Shown here: positions 22,010-33,822 of the stretch, piece by piece
Layout: each line of letters opens with the position of its first letter
Position numbering within the stretch: the first letter of the stretch is position 1
From: Isoetes taiwanensis
Lineage: Eukaryota > Streptophyta > Lycopodiopsida > Isoetales > Isoetaceae
DNA: 64,000 bases
Direction of reading: 5' to 3'
Assembly: GCA_021234155.1 (NCBI GenBank)
Contig: JAJEKV010000056.1
Coordinates: 5,640,932-5,704,931, forward strand
Notes under the pieces: model-generated
Databases searched by the model: none
The model's input: only the letters and a program-made list of their open reading frames with translations
Told to the model about the DNA's origin: nothing
Translations under genes and position numbers: made by a program

Positions 22010-25000
22010 CATCTTCCTTTCTATTTTTATTACCATGGAATGACATGAAACACCATTAAAATTCTGTATCCGGGGATTGATGAGATTGTTTCCATGGGAT
22101 GCCATGGGTTTAGCATCTCCCCTATATAATACACAAAAGAACATATAGGCTCTATTTTCTTTGAGCAGAGCCAGTAGCATCCAACACCCTGGAGTTTGTG
22201 GAGGTGAACAAATTTTAGGGCTTAAGAAGGGGTCATAAGCTCTTTCAATTCATAGACGTAATGCACCTTTTTAATTAAAAGGAGAAAGAAAATGAGACGT
22301 GAATAGAATTCATGCAATAAGGACATTACATGAAGCTTCAAAAAATGGAAGCCCTAAAAGTGGTGGGTTGATGCAGGTTCATGCACCCGATTCAAGCCGC
22401 TATTGGATTGCTTCTTCCTATCAAGAGAGCTTTAAGCATGGTCTAGCACCTGAGAATATTGATAAGGTTACACAACTATTTGTTCTCTTTGTTAAATGTG
22501 TACATCACATTGTTTGGCACCATTTCACCAACTATGGGTCACAGGAGTTTTTACGCCCTTGGTTCTAGAAGAATTCAAGTCCATATGAAGATGAGGTAAC
22601 TTCCCAATTTAAGTTATATCTTTGTTATCACCACCGATAGGTTAGCTTGCAGGTGCTACCTTCTGCACCAGCTAACCTTGTGTGTGAACTTGCTTGGAGG
22701 TTTATATTCTCAGCCCTGATTAATATCCTGTTAGTTTACCATGTTCTTTCATTTAGTGGTTAAACTGGCAGATATATATTCCTTCATGAGACAATTACTA
22801 GAGAGCATATGAGCTATCCCAAGGAGACTGTAAGACTAATATTGTTTGATTTCTTTAAGAATTTGCATTTGTGAACCACAGTCTAATGAGGAGGGCCATG
22901 CAGGAATTAATTGGAGATGGAATTTCGAATGATGTGTCAAAAGCTCTTCAAGTTATTTCGCAATTGGGTTATAAATCATAGCCTTGTCCTTCAAAGCAAC
23001 ACTTGGAGTCTTGACAGAGGAAATATTCAAAATAATTGACTCATAATGATGCGACGTGCATTTTTTGCAAATAATGATAATCCAAACAAGTGATTACAAT
23101 AAATCAAAATAGGGGAGCTAGGATATTTCACCCAGTTGATGTTGCTAGTGCCATACGGCATGAATAAACTATGCGAACATTAATCGAGTTGCAAATGAGT
23201 TTTGGTGAGCTTTGAAATGTACATTTGTTATTGTTATGGATAACTGATTGGATGTATTGAATAGGTCTATCTTGTTAGACTTCCCTTTTGTGAAGGTGTG
23301 ACAAAATAGTTTTGTTCTGCGTTGATTGCAACTCATCTTGAGAATCATGAATCAAACAACCATTTATAGGATTATACCTGTGTAAAGTTGCTTGCTGGTT
23401 TGGATGTGTGCGTAGACATTCTAACACGTATCAACTGACAAGGTGTGCTAGTTTGTATGTACCACAGATGGCCTAGACCTTTTAACAACCTTATTGCTTT
23501 TGTTTCTCAACCTTTGGATCGAGGCATATACATTGGAATGCACTCGTTAAATAGTTTAAAATTGCCACGTTGGCAAAAACTCCTTTTAAATTTTTAAAAA
23601 TAATCCATCAAAACTAGAAATGTTTTATCTTTTGATTCTAAGGCCAACATGACCTTACAGAACTAGGATATACATTTTTATTTCATTGCTTGCCTTGTCA
23701 AAAGCAGCTCCCCTGCTTGCCCAGCCTAGCTCACAGGAATGGAATCTATTGTCCCATTGAGCGTTCGTCAAAAGCTGAATTGCAGAATATTGAGCTTCCA
23801 TAAGGTTGAAAATAAAAAGGGAGAAAGGATAATGGAATTGCAATTAGACATAGATCGTTTTTGTGCTGGCCTTCTTGCTAGCTCTCACACAATCCATCCA
23901 TGCGAGTAAGATTACCCTGAGAACTACGATCCATCACTGAGAAGCCAAATCCTTGACAAGCTAAATCCAAATCGATGAGGAGCCCAAGCCATGAGAATCC
24001 AAATAACTTCTATTGTTAGCTCTCATACAACCCATTGCTAAGACACCAAGATTACTTACTCTGAATCCTTGAAAAGCTAAGATTATTGTCTACCTTGATT
24101 CCGTTGTTTAAAATGCACAGATCAAACATCATCTTCCCAACAAAAAAAAACACAACCCGATCTAATTCAACCTTCAAAATCGAAGTCGGATAAGAAAGCG
24201 ATTAATTGGCTCTAGTCGGCATAATTCTTTGCTTAATAAAGAAAGGACAATGTTAACTTGGATCAATCAAGAAGACACTGAAATAATAGGATATTCACTG
24301 CAATGTAGTCAATTCTGAGTCGTCCTAAGAAGTATCTCAAGTCAACCACATGCACAACAAAGAGGAAGATTTATAGATAAAATCAAGAAAATACGCTTTA
24401 AGGTTTCTCATAGCAAATGTTCTGCTTACACATCTGCAACCCACTTTGGCATATGGAAAATGATCGACAACCAACACACACATGGTCAATCACTTGCACG
24501 TTTCCATGTACAAAAAAAAAATTAACAATGGAAGAGCAGTATAGAATAGTGATACAACTAGCATGACCTTTGCTATATTGGGGTCAATATCATACAAAAA
24601 TTTCACCCTAGTTATATGGAGCAGTCACCTTGTTGACACTTGCATATATCTCGTTGTTTTTAATACCTTCCATTTTTTTCTTATCAGCTACACAATCTCC
24701 ATCAGCTTCACGAGCGTCTTATTTAACAACCACAGTCATGTAGGAACCAAAATAAATACACGAGGTTTTGTGTGATCGAATATTAAGCAAATATAAATAG
24801 ATTTTGTTCCAAATGTTCAGGGTTATGGTTTTCAATTGATTGTCAAAACATGACTTTGAACTATGCTTTAAGCCTCTTCACCCTCCGGCCATGGAGGGCA
24901 ACCCTCCGTGCGCAGCACCTTGTTTGGGTTGTAGGTTTCTAGTGGCACCACTTACAGCACCGCCACAAGTATATTTAAAATTTTATTCAAGTCCAGAATT

Positions 25001-25180
25001 AACAGTTTCAATGCACTTAAAACAAAACAGTTTACTTCAATGTTTCAAAATTCTCCATGGAGCTCGCTGCGCCACTCGAATCGGGTAGAACAAAGGTGCA
25101 GCATTCTCCTTTGATGGTAGATGACGAACGAACTGCTTGTATGTCAAAACAAAATCATGAGCATAACTCCAGATTGCAGG
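22010..25180. other. no recognised gene
   Basis: A 89-codon open frame at 22299-22568 (+) containing APENIDKVTQLFVLFVK may be an old exon, family unknown. Around 23880-24075 a string like GCTAGCTCTCAYACAA.CCAT and TGAAAAGCTAA recurs imperfectly. Otherwise AT-rich sequence with nothing recognised. Confidence 0.35.
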
Positions 25181-25576
25181 TCAAAAGTGGCTTGGGTCAT
25201 ACTTTGTCACTGAAGTTCCCCCCGTCTTGCTTGTCCTCTCGTTATAAAGCAGGTATTCATTCTTCCCATCAGACTCAAGGGACAAGTCTACATCTTTCAT
25301 TTCATATAACTCATCAGCACCCTTGATTGCAAACCTAGAGCAAAGGTAAAAGCAGAGCCTCTTTTGTACACCTTTAGGAGTATTGATGCAATAATCTAGG
25401 TTAGCAAGAAGGTCATTCTCTGAGATAAAATGGATTGCAAATGCCTTTTTGCATGAAACCCCAACACCAACCTTCCTAGAATTATCAGATGCTGCAACAA
25501 ATGCCAATCTAGCTCTAACAAACAAAGGATCCCTCATGATATTAAATGCCTCTACTCTAATACTCGTGGTGGCCAT
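25181..25576 (-). CDS. unrecognised 131-codon ORF
   Basis: An uninterrupted minus-strand frame starts MATTSIRVEAFNIMRDPLF and ends SVTKYDPSHF. Composition is protein-like (balanced charged and hydrophobic residues, no low complexity), and the intact length is unusual in a region full of stops. I recognise no domain, signal peptide or membrane segment. It lies 95 bp upstream of a long LTR, so it could be a fragment of a disrupted transposon or of a host gene. Function unknown. Confidence 0.35.
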   Translation of the reverse strand: MATTSIRVEAFNIMRDPLFVRARLAFVAASDNSRKVGVGVSCKKAFAIHFISENDLLANLDYCINTPKGVQKRLCFYLCSRFAIKGADELYEMKDVDLSLESDGKNEYLLYNERTSKTGGTSVTKYDPSHF

Positions 25577-25670
25577 TTTTTATTCCTGTCACTTATGGAC
25601 AATCCTACCTATTCAGAAGACAGTTTAAACTGCAGCACATATAAACTACGCATAAATTTCAATACTAAAT

Positions 25671-27239
25671 TGTGATGTTTCCCTAAAACATACGGTATAA
25701 ATACGTATATTTTACGGCCACGTCACCATACAATTCTACATCAATAGACTTGTATATGACCAATGTGGGGGAAATGACTAGGTTGTCTATAACTTAGCCA
25801 ACCTAAGGTAAGAAGCCATTTCCACATGGCCTCACTTTATAGGCATACAACCACATAGACACACCTATGGGATCCAAGTTGCATTCATATAAACCCTAAC
25901 ATATAAAAGGCTAAACCCTAAACCCTAGCCACTTTTGGCTCCACCAACCTCAGACCCACCAATTCGCGATCAGAGCTCCGACTCGAAGACCGTCTTCGAC
26001 AGCCCGGGTTGCAGCAGCAGAGGAGGATCATCTTCTCCAACCACTTGCTAGAGATGGAGAACCAGGAAATTAGCGGTAGCGCGTTAGGGGCAGGTATTTC
26101 GAATAGATTCCAGTATTGCAGTAGAGCCATCCTAGAACCTATTGTTCTGAACATGAACCCTAACCAATGAACCCTAACTATACGTTAGATGTATGTGATT
26201 AGGATTAGTTGTTATTCTCTTTTATTATCAAGATTATGTTGATATGATGTTGGTTGATCTCATATTGGCACTCTTGTGTATTGGGAAGGGGGGTAGAGAT
26301 CTAGTAGCCACTAGTAGATGATGCTCCTAGTTTAGACCCACTAGTTCACATTATTATGCGGCCTGTGCATAGAGCCCACTTGGCTATGGAGGCTATAGAG
26401 TGATTGAGCACCACACAACGGGGTCAGTGGCAAAGTGGAGGGAGGACCCTGCTAAGCGCGGCTACTGGGGTCCCATAGCGGACTAGGCTCCTAGTCGGTC
26501 ACTTCCTGTGCGCCGGGTATGGGTCCACACTTCCTGGGTCAATGGTGTCGCCCTGACTCTTAAGAGTTGCAAGTGTCGGATTGGCTCTTGTTTTGGGGAG
26601 TTGAGTCGGGTACGGACGTGTGTCGCGACAATCCTCTAGCCGCCCATGGAGCCACTGCACTCTGGGAAGGGGAGATGCAACCCTTCCTACCTCATCGGAC
26701 CGGAGAGATGCAACATGAAGTAGTCTCGTTGGGTGATACCATGGGATTACGTCTCCGGCAGGTTACAGTCACGACAGAGCCTGATTTAGCCTATCTGCAA
26801 AGTATGCATAGGAGGGACGGATGGAGTGGTCAACCATAGCCATTGTCTATTGCCAGCCCAAGTCATTGCCATAACTCGGTTTGTTCTATCTGGAGGCCCC
26901 CAGCCGTCAGTTGACTCCCCCTTGAGTCTAAGCCCTGGGTAGGAGCCTCTATTTGATGTATTTGATGCATTATTGTATTGTTATATTTGATGACATGGAT
27001 GGATGGATTATCACTACCTTTCGAGGTAGTTTGTTGTTATTATTGCTAGTGCTTATGTTGTATATTTTGTTTCCGCTCGACCCCTAGAGGACGGGACGGA
27101 ATGACACCTCTGTGTCCTCTACTCGATAGTCTAGTCCCCAGACGCGAGTTAGACAGAGGGCCCATACAACGGGTGGCCGTTGAATGGGGAAGGTCGATGT
27201 ATACGGTGGGCTGCAGTATATAGCATAAGGAGCGTCACA
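25671..27239 (+). mobile_element. 1.57-kb LTR (5' LTR by position)
   Basis: It begins TGTGATGTTTCCC and ends GGAGCGTCACA, giving the TGTGA..TCACA short inverted termini typical of LTRs. It is followed after one base by a canonical primer-binding site. It carries a TATA-like ATATAAAAGG at 25901 followed by AACCCTAAACCCTAG. No full second LTR copy is in the window; only its first about 13 bases plus upstream flank reappear at 56144-56172. The superfamily cannot be decided from the LTR alone. Confidence 0.75.
25901..25910 (+). promoter_or_regulatory. TATA-like promoter motif in the LTR
   Basis: ATATAAAAGG about 230 bp into the LTR, followed by repeated AACCCTA strings. The likely U3/R boundary promoter of the retrotransposon. 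Confidence 0.45.
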
Positions 27240-27240
27240 A

Positions 27241-27252
27241 TGGTATCAGAGC
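27241..27252 (+). promoter_or_regulatory. primer-binding site, initiator tRNA-Met type
   Basis: TGGTATCAGAGC directly after the LTR end is the standard plant retrotransposon primer-binding site complementary to the 3' end of initiator tRNA-Met. It primes minus-strand reverse transcription and fixes the LTR orientation as plus. Confidence 0.85.
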
Positions 27253-27765
27253 AATGATCTTGGTTGACCAAGATCAAGCACTAGCCATCACTTTTTGATA
27301 TAAAACTAACTGTCCTAGTAAAAAGTTGGGGTGCAAATCCCAATACTGAACCCCGAAAAGCGGGAAAATTTTTCCACGAGTAAGGTCATCATTAAATTAA
27401 GTTAGATTAGGAAATAGGAGTAATAGAGTCCAGGAATTCTAGTAAATTTGGGTGAAATAATTGTGCATGAACCCAATATTCCACTAGAAGTAGGTCAAAG
27501 AATTGGCCAAAATAGACTTCTCGGTGGAATGTGGTGCAAATCCACAATAAATAACCCAGGGACCATTGGAGAAATTTAGAATTCTAATATTTTAGGGTCA
27601 ATATAAATAAAGATCGTTGAAGTAAATAACCATAAATATCCTCATAAATACCCTAATTTGGCCACAATAATTTTGCCTTAATCTGTTCTTTATATCCGTT
27701 CTGAGTTACCTTCTCTCCAAAAGAAGACCTCTAAGAATTTTCGTCCAACTCCAGAGCAGTTTGAT

Positions 27766-28783
27766 ATGGCATGCACGAAAGCCACAAACAGGAAATACCA
27801 AGCTCGTGAAGGTGTTCGACATGTAAGCATAGGCAAGCAGATTTACCCTGAGAAGCATCCAAGATTCGAGAACGAAGATTCATCCGAGGAACGGAGTTCA
27901 CAGGGAGACGAGACAAGACATTGGTATTAGTAGATTATGCTGAGTCATCGTCAGAAGAAAAGCAATCAGAATCACAAGGACAAGAAAAATCGCAGCAGGG
28001 AGAGGACTCAGAATCGCGAAAAAGGAGGGAAGTACGGCGGGGTAAGCGAAAAGTAACACTCGTGGCTGGAGAGGAATCGGAATAACAAGACGAGTCAATT
28101 TCTCGGGAGAGACGATCTAAACGCCGCCTTGATAGGTATGGTAATTCGAATCTAGTAATTTGTGATCAAGGACATCAAGAGTGATCAGAATAAAATCTCC
28201 CGGAGCAAGCTATAGCACCACCACCACATTATCCACAATGGCCTACCCATGGGAAATCAGATAAGAAGTATAGAGCAGGGGAGAGACCATTAAGCTTCCA
28301 GCATGATCGGGAATACCGGATAAAGTTGCAAGTTTACCGTGCATATATGAAACAATGGGTTGCCTATAATCATTGGTATAGCACACTGAAGATTCCCAGG
28401 TTTCAGATATTCGGAAGCCCCCACCTTGACCTGAAGAGCCGAAGAAACTGGCAAAGCATAGGCCAAACTCAAGCATTCCAGGGCCCTAAGAGAAATTAGG
28501 CATTTTCAACAATGCATTAATCTTTTGATTCGAAGAGCCCCCCTTCGAGAGGCTAGTGCGAGAAATTATGCAGGAATTCACGATGCAGTATAGGGTTACC
28601 CCTATGATGCTCAGGGTTTGCCAAGAAGTAGCTGAGGCAGAGTTGTGTCAGTTGTTTGAAGAGTCAAATCTCTGCGCTATTCATGCAAAACGAGTCACTG
28701 TTATGCCGAAGGACATGAATTTGGCAAAATGAATACGGAGGGAAAAGATATTGGTTACTTTTGACGAGTTAGAAATTCACTAA
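27766..28783 (+). pseudogene. divergent histone H3 (CENH3-like) ORF in LTR element
   Basis: The ATG at 27766 opens MACTKATNRKYQAREG, resembling the H3 start MARTK with Arg changed to Cys (CGC to TGC). After a frame change near 27920 comes a Ser/Glu/Gln-rich tail with SESRKRREVRRGKRK. From 28483 the H3 fold begins with [18 protein letters not shown]. After a +1 frameshift in a C-run (about 28541) it continues [14 protein letters not shown], then [18 protein letters not shown] and [22 protein letters not shown] replaces the next Arg (CGA to TGA), followed by IRREK and TAA at 28783. The alpha-2/alpha-3 core is unmistakably H3, but YRVTPMML is far from canonical H3. Divergence plus the long tail suggests a centromeric-H3-like variant; loop 1 length equals canonical H3, which argues for caution. 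A region at 28240-28480 (YRIKLQVYRAYMKQWVAYNH) is unexplained. It sits where gag is expected, 525 bp after the primer-binding site. Confidence 0.75.
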
Positions 28784-30020
28784 ATCTTGTCTTAATTATT
28801 AGTAAACGTGTTAGTATAATTATGTTTAAAGGTATTCATTTTATAGACTTCTCATTACAAGAATTTAGTTCTTCTACATTAAAAGGCTATCATATAAAAC
28901 TTTGATTCGGATCCTATAAAGTTATAATGGTATCTATAAACTTGTAAAGTTATAATGTAAAGTTTATAGGATAGCACCATTATAACTTGGTAGTCAGGCA
29001 GTTATAAGTAATGCTGGATAATATATTGAGTCTGGGTGAATATATTATAGACCGAGCTTATCACATTAGTAGTAATTCCGTATTGACCAATTATAATTAT
29101 TATATCAATCTCTGGAAAATCTTTGAATGCAATTGTGCTAACAGATTATATTTAAGCCGTTATAAGCATCGGCTGTGCTCAACCAGTATTACTATTGATA
29201 GATTTGTAGTCTGTACTAGTAAAATATACTCAAAAAATAAAAAAATAACAAAAAGCCTTACCAGTGCTAAATTGAGTTGCTGTATTAATGCATAAATCTC
29301 TAGCAATAGCAGAACAACGGCCTGTTCTTAGCATAGCAAGCACAAAACTGTAAAACGATATAGGCTAATGTAGAATAGCATAAAACTGTAAAAGTTAATG
29401 TTAATAGCTTGATATATAAAAAGAGTGGAGTGGGACGGATTCAAAAATAGGAAGCAAGCCTGAAACTGCATTTTATTCTAACTCCAGTCTGCAGCAAGCC
29501 AAATCTGTAGCAAACCCCAAATCCGTACCCTTTCACAGTGACGGATTTTGGGCAATCTGTAATAAAAGATAGAAGCTATAGTTAGAAGTTATGAATAGAA
29601 GCAAAGATATATAAAGCTTAGATCGAAACTGTAAATAGAAAACACTAGTGCACAAAGTTAGGAAGAAGGCAGAAATATGGCACAAGGACTCATGCCGCAC
29701 CCTGGCCTCAACCCAGATTTTCGCTGAGGCCCCAACCACGAGGTAAGTCACATGCACATCAAAGAATCTGTCTTATTTTCATCTTTCCTTAACAAAGCTT
29801 CAAGCACCTGCATTTTAGACTCAGCATTGATTTGCAAACTTCGATCAAACATCTGCACCGGGATCTTATTCAGTATCTCATTACCTTTAAAAAGAAAAAT
29901 CTCTTCAAGACCCTGAGGTGCCTGAAGAAAGGCCCGAGGCGACGCATGCCGCGCCCCAGGGCCATGTCAAAATCTCGCAGGACTGAAAAAAAAAATAGGG
30001 TTTTTGGCATGGAACCCTAA
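28784..30020. other. AT-rich spacer with hairpin, no gene
   Basis: An imperfect AT-rich inverted repeat lies at about 28905-28970 (GATCCTATAAAG against CTTTATAGGAT) with repeated GTTATAATG strings. No protein recognised. The 3' end merges into the probable promoter of the next coding region. Confidence 0.45.
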
Positions 30021-30029
30021 GAGTCTTTT

Positions 30030-30045
30030 GGGTATATATATCCTT
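30030..30045 (+). promoter_or_regulatory. probable TATA box upstream of ORF at 30136
   Basis: GGGTATATATATCC lies about 95 bp before the ATG at 30136, a plausible spacing for a plant promoter and 5' UTR. Confidence 0.45.
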
Positions 30046-30135
30046 TAGCTCCTACTTGAAGCCACAAGAAGCTTGCTTTGGCAATTTTTCATACTCCTCA
30101 TCCTATTATCTTTTATTTGCACCTTGCATAGTTCC

Positions 30136-31617
30136 ATGGCGCCTATAGAATTTGTTCAATGGTACGACAACTCAGAGCATATCAGAGAAGCACCAATCGA
30201 TGAGGTATTTCAAGTCTTTCAGCATAGCTTTGATCTTTATGAGACAACATCAAGGACGCCTTATTATCAAGATATCCTTGATCGATATAATCAAGAGCTC
30301 CAAGGCCAGGAAGTAAGACTTCAAGGACAAATCGGAACGTGGATCTCTCTTAAAGCTATCACGGCAGCACTGAGCCATATATCAGGAAAAACAATTAGAA
30401 AAATAATGGAAAGAATGCCCACATATATGACATGTAAGGTTCAAGGGCACAAATATTTATCATTCTCAAGTAGCCTTAGCAACCTTCTTGCATTATCAGG
30501 CAATAAACAGGACAGGCGAACCGTCATTGCGACCCCTTGATCTCGCACCATTGAATATTAGGGCAGCTAGAACATATTTAGAAGAACTGGACATGAAGTC
30601 CAACCTTTTAAAGGGGCCATCGTCAGAACATCAGGAAGAAGAAGAGGATTATGAGGAAGAAGTCTATGACTTCGAAAATGAACCCAGATTAGCCAAACAG
30701 TTGGAGGAGTACATTGAGACCACAGAGGACCTCCCAAGAAAGACAACAACTCCCCAAGTTGGAATCACATCTCTTACGCCAATTATCATCGAAGGGGAGG
30801 AGTACCTTTTTGCAGATGATATCTTACACCTACCATACTGCATTGATCAAGGTCTCCGCTTGGATGTACTCCTAGCTATCATCATTGATGCTTATAACGA
30901 TGACTTCATCGATTATTCCGAGCAGGAGCTTCCAAGAGAGATAGCAAGGGGGGTTCACATAGTTTTGGCCGTACAAACCACGTGAGTGACCCGAAAGGGT
31001 TTGTTTTCCCCTTAAACCGTACATATACTCGTACCTAGGGGTAGTTTTTTGCGATTTTTAGGGCGATTTTGGCACTGTATGTGGCTAGAAAAGGGGGTTT
31101 TTGAAAAAATTGAAACACATATACAAGGGGGTTTTTGCCAACCGCTTGCACGCAGGTGGCATACCCCCTATATAATAGGTGCATCCCCCGGGAGAGATAG
31201 CTGAAAAGGAGACCTATACCACACAGAACATCACCGACATACAAGCATATGATTTTATCAAGCATCGGATGCAGCACCAAGATCTTCTAGATGAGGATGA
31301 GTTTCAGGCAATTCAAGCAAGATTGTTTAAGAGTGGGAGCACAGCCAAATTCAAACAAGCCACATCATCATGGGGACAAACCATGAGGGACAGTCATATT
31401 AACCTTGATAGTGCCATCTCGATGAAGAAGGATCATGATGACTTGATGGCGATAGAAATACAGGGTTAGGCAGCCATGAGGAAAGGGTCCAGATCCGTAG
31501 TCGACATGCGAAAAGCTTTACGCTACTATCTCCCTTCGCTCACTCAAGGTCAAATAGTAGTTTTCCACAAACAGTTTAGGCACAAAGGAGCAGAGGCAGT
31601 TTACTTGCTATCAGCAC
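30136..31617 (+). pseudogene. unrecognised coding region, part 1 (split by insertions)
   Basis: It opens MAPIEFVQWYDNSEHIREAP and runs about 100 codons. After a frame change near 30455 it continues through an acidic segment (EEEEDYEEEVYDFE), then IIEGEEYLFADDILHLPYCI and YSEQELPREIA, where a MITE interrupts. Beyond the MITE it resumes EKETYTTQNITDIQAYDF and runs to a TAG at about 31468, reading on as RKALRYYLPSLTQGQIVVF until the gypsy LTR at 31618. I recognise no family. It may be an extra ORF of the older retrotransposon whose LTR lies at 25.7 kb, or a host gene. The 9-10-bp and 5-bp target duplications allow the coding frame to be followed across both insertions, so it was coding when they landed. 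The reading frame ends at TGA near 50138. Confidence 0.55.
30946..31191 (+). mobile_element. Mutator-like MITE, copy B (246 bp)
   Basis: The left end is AAGGGGGGTTCACATAG and the right end GTGCATCCCCCGG. It is flanked by direct repeats GAGAGATAGC (30936-30945 and 31192-31201). A 9-10-bp duplication is characteristic of Mutator-like elements. Same family as 21705-21949, opposite orientation. Removal of the element with one target copy restores the surrounding frame. Confidence 0.85.
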
Positions 31618-31987
31618 TGTTGGGGTGATCACCCCAACAGATCACCACTCACCACACTCGTCACCACTCACCACACTCGTCACCACTCACCACTCACCAC
31701 ACTTGTCACCACTCACTACACTCATCATATACCGTATATAGAGTGATATACGCGCATGCACGCGTGCAGGATATTTGCATGTATGCATTGTGGAGCCATT
31801 ATGATCACTGTATTATCTGAGCAGAGAGTAAAAACAGAGAGACGGTGTATTGGGAGAGAGTGTTTTTACTTGATCTAGCTATGGAGATGATCATTCTTTG
31901 TGTTGTGCATTGCCTTGATCTGATAGATTGAGCTTGGATTGTTGGGTTTTTCATCCTTCTTGCAAGGTTAGAGTTCAGGCTCTAACA
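31618..31987 (+). repeat. 5' LTR of the gypsy element
   Basis: TGTTGGGGTGATCACC to GGCTCTAACA. Contains a CACCACTCACCACACTCGT-type minisatellite (about 31633-31725), a GTATATAGAG motif and a palindromic GCGCATGCACGCG. It is 32 bp shorter than the 3' LTR, mainly by minisatellite copy number. Confidence 0.9.
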
Positions 31988-31989
31988 AT

Positions 31990-32006
31990 TGGCGACCATG
32001 GTGCTC
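31990..32006 (+). promoter_or_regulatory. putative primer-binding site
   Basis: TGGCGACCATGGTGCTC begins two bases after the 5' LTR, the expected place and with the TGG start that pairs with tRNA CCA. The tRNA species was not identified. Confidence 0.55.
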
Positions 32007-32463
32007 GACAGACCATTGATCGGCAAGAATTTCCATTGGAAAAGGAGTTGTTACCATTGGTATTGGTGATCGTCGGTAAAGAACGACACCATTGAGAAAG
32101 GAGCAATTTCTTGGGTGAAGGGGATTTTACCGTAATTGATTTGTAGGGGCCAATTTGACAAAGGGAACATAGTTTTATGCCCAAGAGAAGTAAGAAGGAG
32201 ATCCCACTAAGCTCTATCGTAACAAGAAGGGGACCGGTGAGTCAATCTTTGGGCTCAAAATTGCATCAAGATTCAATTTCGTTTTCAGATTTGGGAGCAG
32301 ATCACGGGGGTCTAATTCTCGATCTGAGAGGTTTTGATTCCATTTACCCGATCTAGAAGATAATCCAATTTCGTTTTTTCAAATTGAAGGGGAGATTCAA
32401 TTTCGGTTTTCCAATTTCAAGAAACCCAAGAAGAGGCGAGATGGTCAGATTACCACCTATGGT

Positions 32464-33604
32464 ATGGGGTTTTCGAGACAATGGGGATTCCAAAGTTTGA
32501 TGATCCGGTAGATCGGGATCCTTTGAAGCATATTGTGAAGTTTGAGAGGTATTGCCAAAGAAATGTAAGTTACCTAATGTGATTATTTGCTTTGGTTTCA
32601 TAGTTCTTTACAAGATTCAAAGGGAGGAATGGGCACAAACTCAGCCAGATACCATGACATATCGGGAATTAAAGGAAGCTTTCATTGCTAATTATCAAGA
32701 AGTTCATGGTAAGGATAAGACTATGGAAAGGTGGACCAATTTCACACAAAAGGAAGATGAATCAATTAGAGAGTATAATCAGAGGTATATTGCGGTTCTC
32801 AAAGCCGTGGTTCATTGGAAGATTGCAAGGAATGATGAAATGGATATTCAATGGTATGTAAAGGGGCTGAAACGAGCTATTGCTCATAAGGTGAAGGCTA
32901 AACAACCTACAACATTACTAGAGGCACAAAAGTATGCTCTCAAGGCTGAAGATAAGTTAGGATACATTCATGAAGTTGCTGCTCCAGAGCATAAAACAGA
33001 GGAAATGGAAGCCAAGATTTCTAAGCTTACAATTGGTGAGAAGCCAAGGGAGGTGCAGTTTATTACTTGTGAATATTGTGGGTCTATTGGGCATTCTGAT
33101 ACTACATGTAGATTGCTGAACTTCTGCTCAAGATGCCAAATCAAGGGCCATAATAATCAAGAATGTAGGGAGAAGAGATTCTTTGAGAGGGCCAATCCGG
33201 TATTTGCTGTTATGCAACAAGCACCATCTATTCCTATTCAACCAATGCAAGCAACACCTATCATACCACAAGTTCCAATGATGTCACAAGCTCCAATTGC
33301 CCAACAAGTTCCAATGGGTTCCACACCAATGGTGCAGCCAAAACAGGGATGGTATCCAAGTAAGGCTCATTTATATTGCAAGTTATGTGATAAATTCAAG
33401 CATGATGAGACTACTTGTTGGAAAATCCATGGGAAACCAGAATGGGCAACCAACAAGTATCCACCAAAGCAGCAAATGTTTGAATCAGTACCTCTTCCTA
33501 ATAATGATGTTCGCATTCAAGATGCAAAGTACATTGATAATCCTCAAGTTAAGGCTCTTATTGAGGAGCTTAAGAAACAAGAGAAGGCAAAATCAAGAGA
33601 GTAA
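32464..33604 (+). CDS. Ty3/gypsy gag with three zinc knuckles
   Basis: A gag N-terminal stretch reads IPKFDDPVDRDPLKHIVKFE (about 32490), followed by a frame break near 32565. Then a continuous frame to 33604 contains the retrotransposon-gag domain (YRELKEAFIANYQEV, FTQKEDESIREYNQRY). It carries three CX2CX4HX4C knuckles: CEYCGSIGHSDTTC, CSRCQIKGHNNQEC and CKLCDKFKHDETTC. A Pro/Gln/Met-rich linker separates the second and third knuckles. Gag forms the virus-like particle and packages element RNA. Three knuckles is more than the usual one or two for this superfamily. The frame break makes full-length gag unlikely. Confidence 0.85.
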
Positions 33605-33822
33605 ATTGTGGATTTGTTGAGGTGGAGACTAACCCATTTCAGCAAGAAGAAGAGATTGGAGAAGTAAATGCGATTTACAAGATCACAAAAGGTGGTGCAA
33701 GAACCAAGAATAGTGCCAATTAGGAGAAGACTAAGACCCCTTTCCAAAGGCTTTGAAGGGACAAGCTTTGAAGGTGTCAGCACCTAAGAAGGTGCAATTC
33801 AATGTCTTTGCCCACGTAACAA

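Noticed and set aside
21785-22180. 131-codon minus-strand open frame
   Set aside because: It lies across the MITE and antisense to the PDCD2-like last exon.
25912-25926. Telomere-like AACCCTAAACCCTA
   Set aside because: Only two units, located in an LTR leader; common by chance and in plant promoters.
26567-26839. 90-codon open frame inside the LTR
   Set aside because: LTR sequence; no conserved domain and no start context.
27898-28098. 66-codon minus-strand hydrophobic open frame
   Set aside because: Antisense of the Ser/Glu/Lys-rich tail of the H3-like ORF; hydrophobicity is the complement of the acidic/basic codons.
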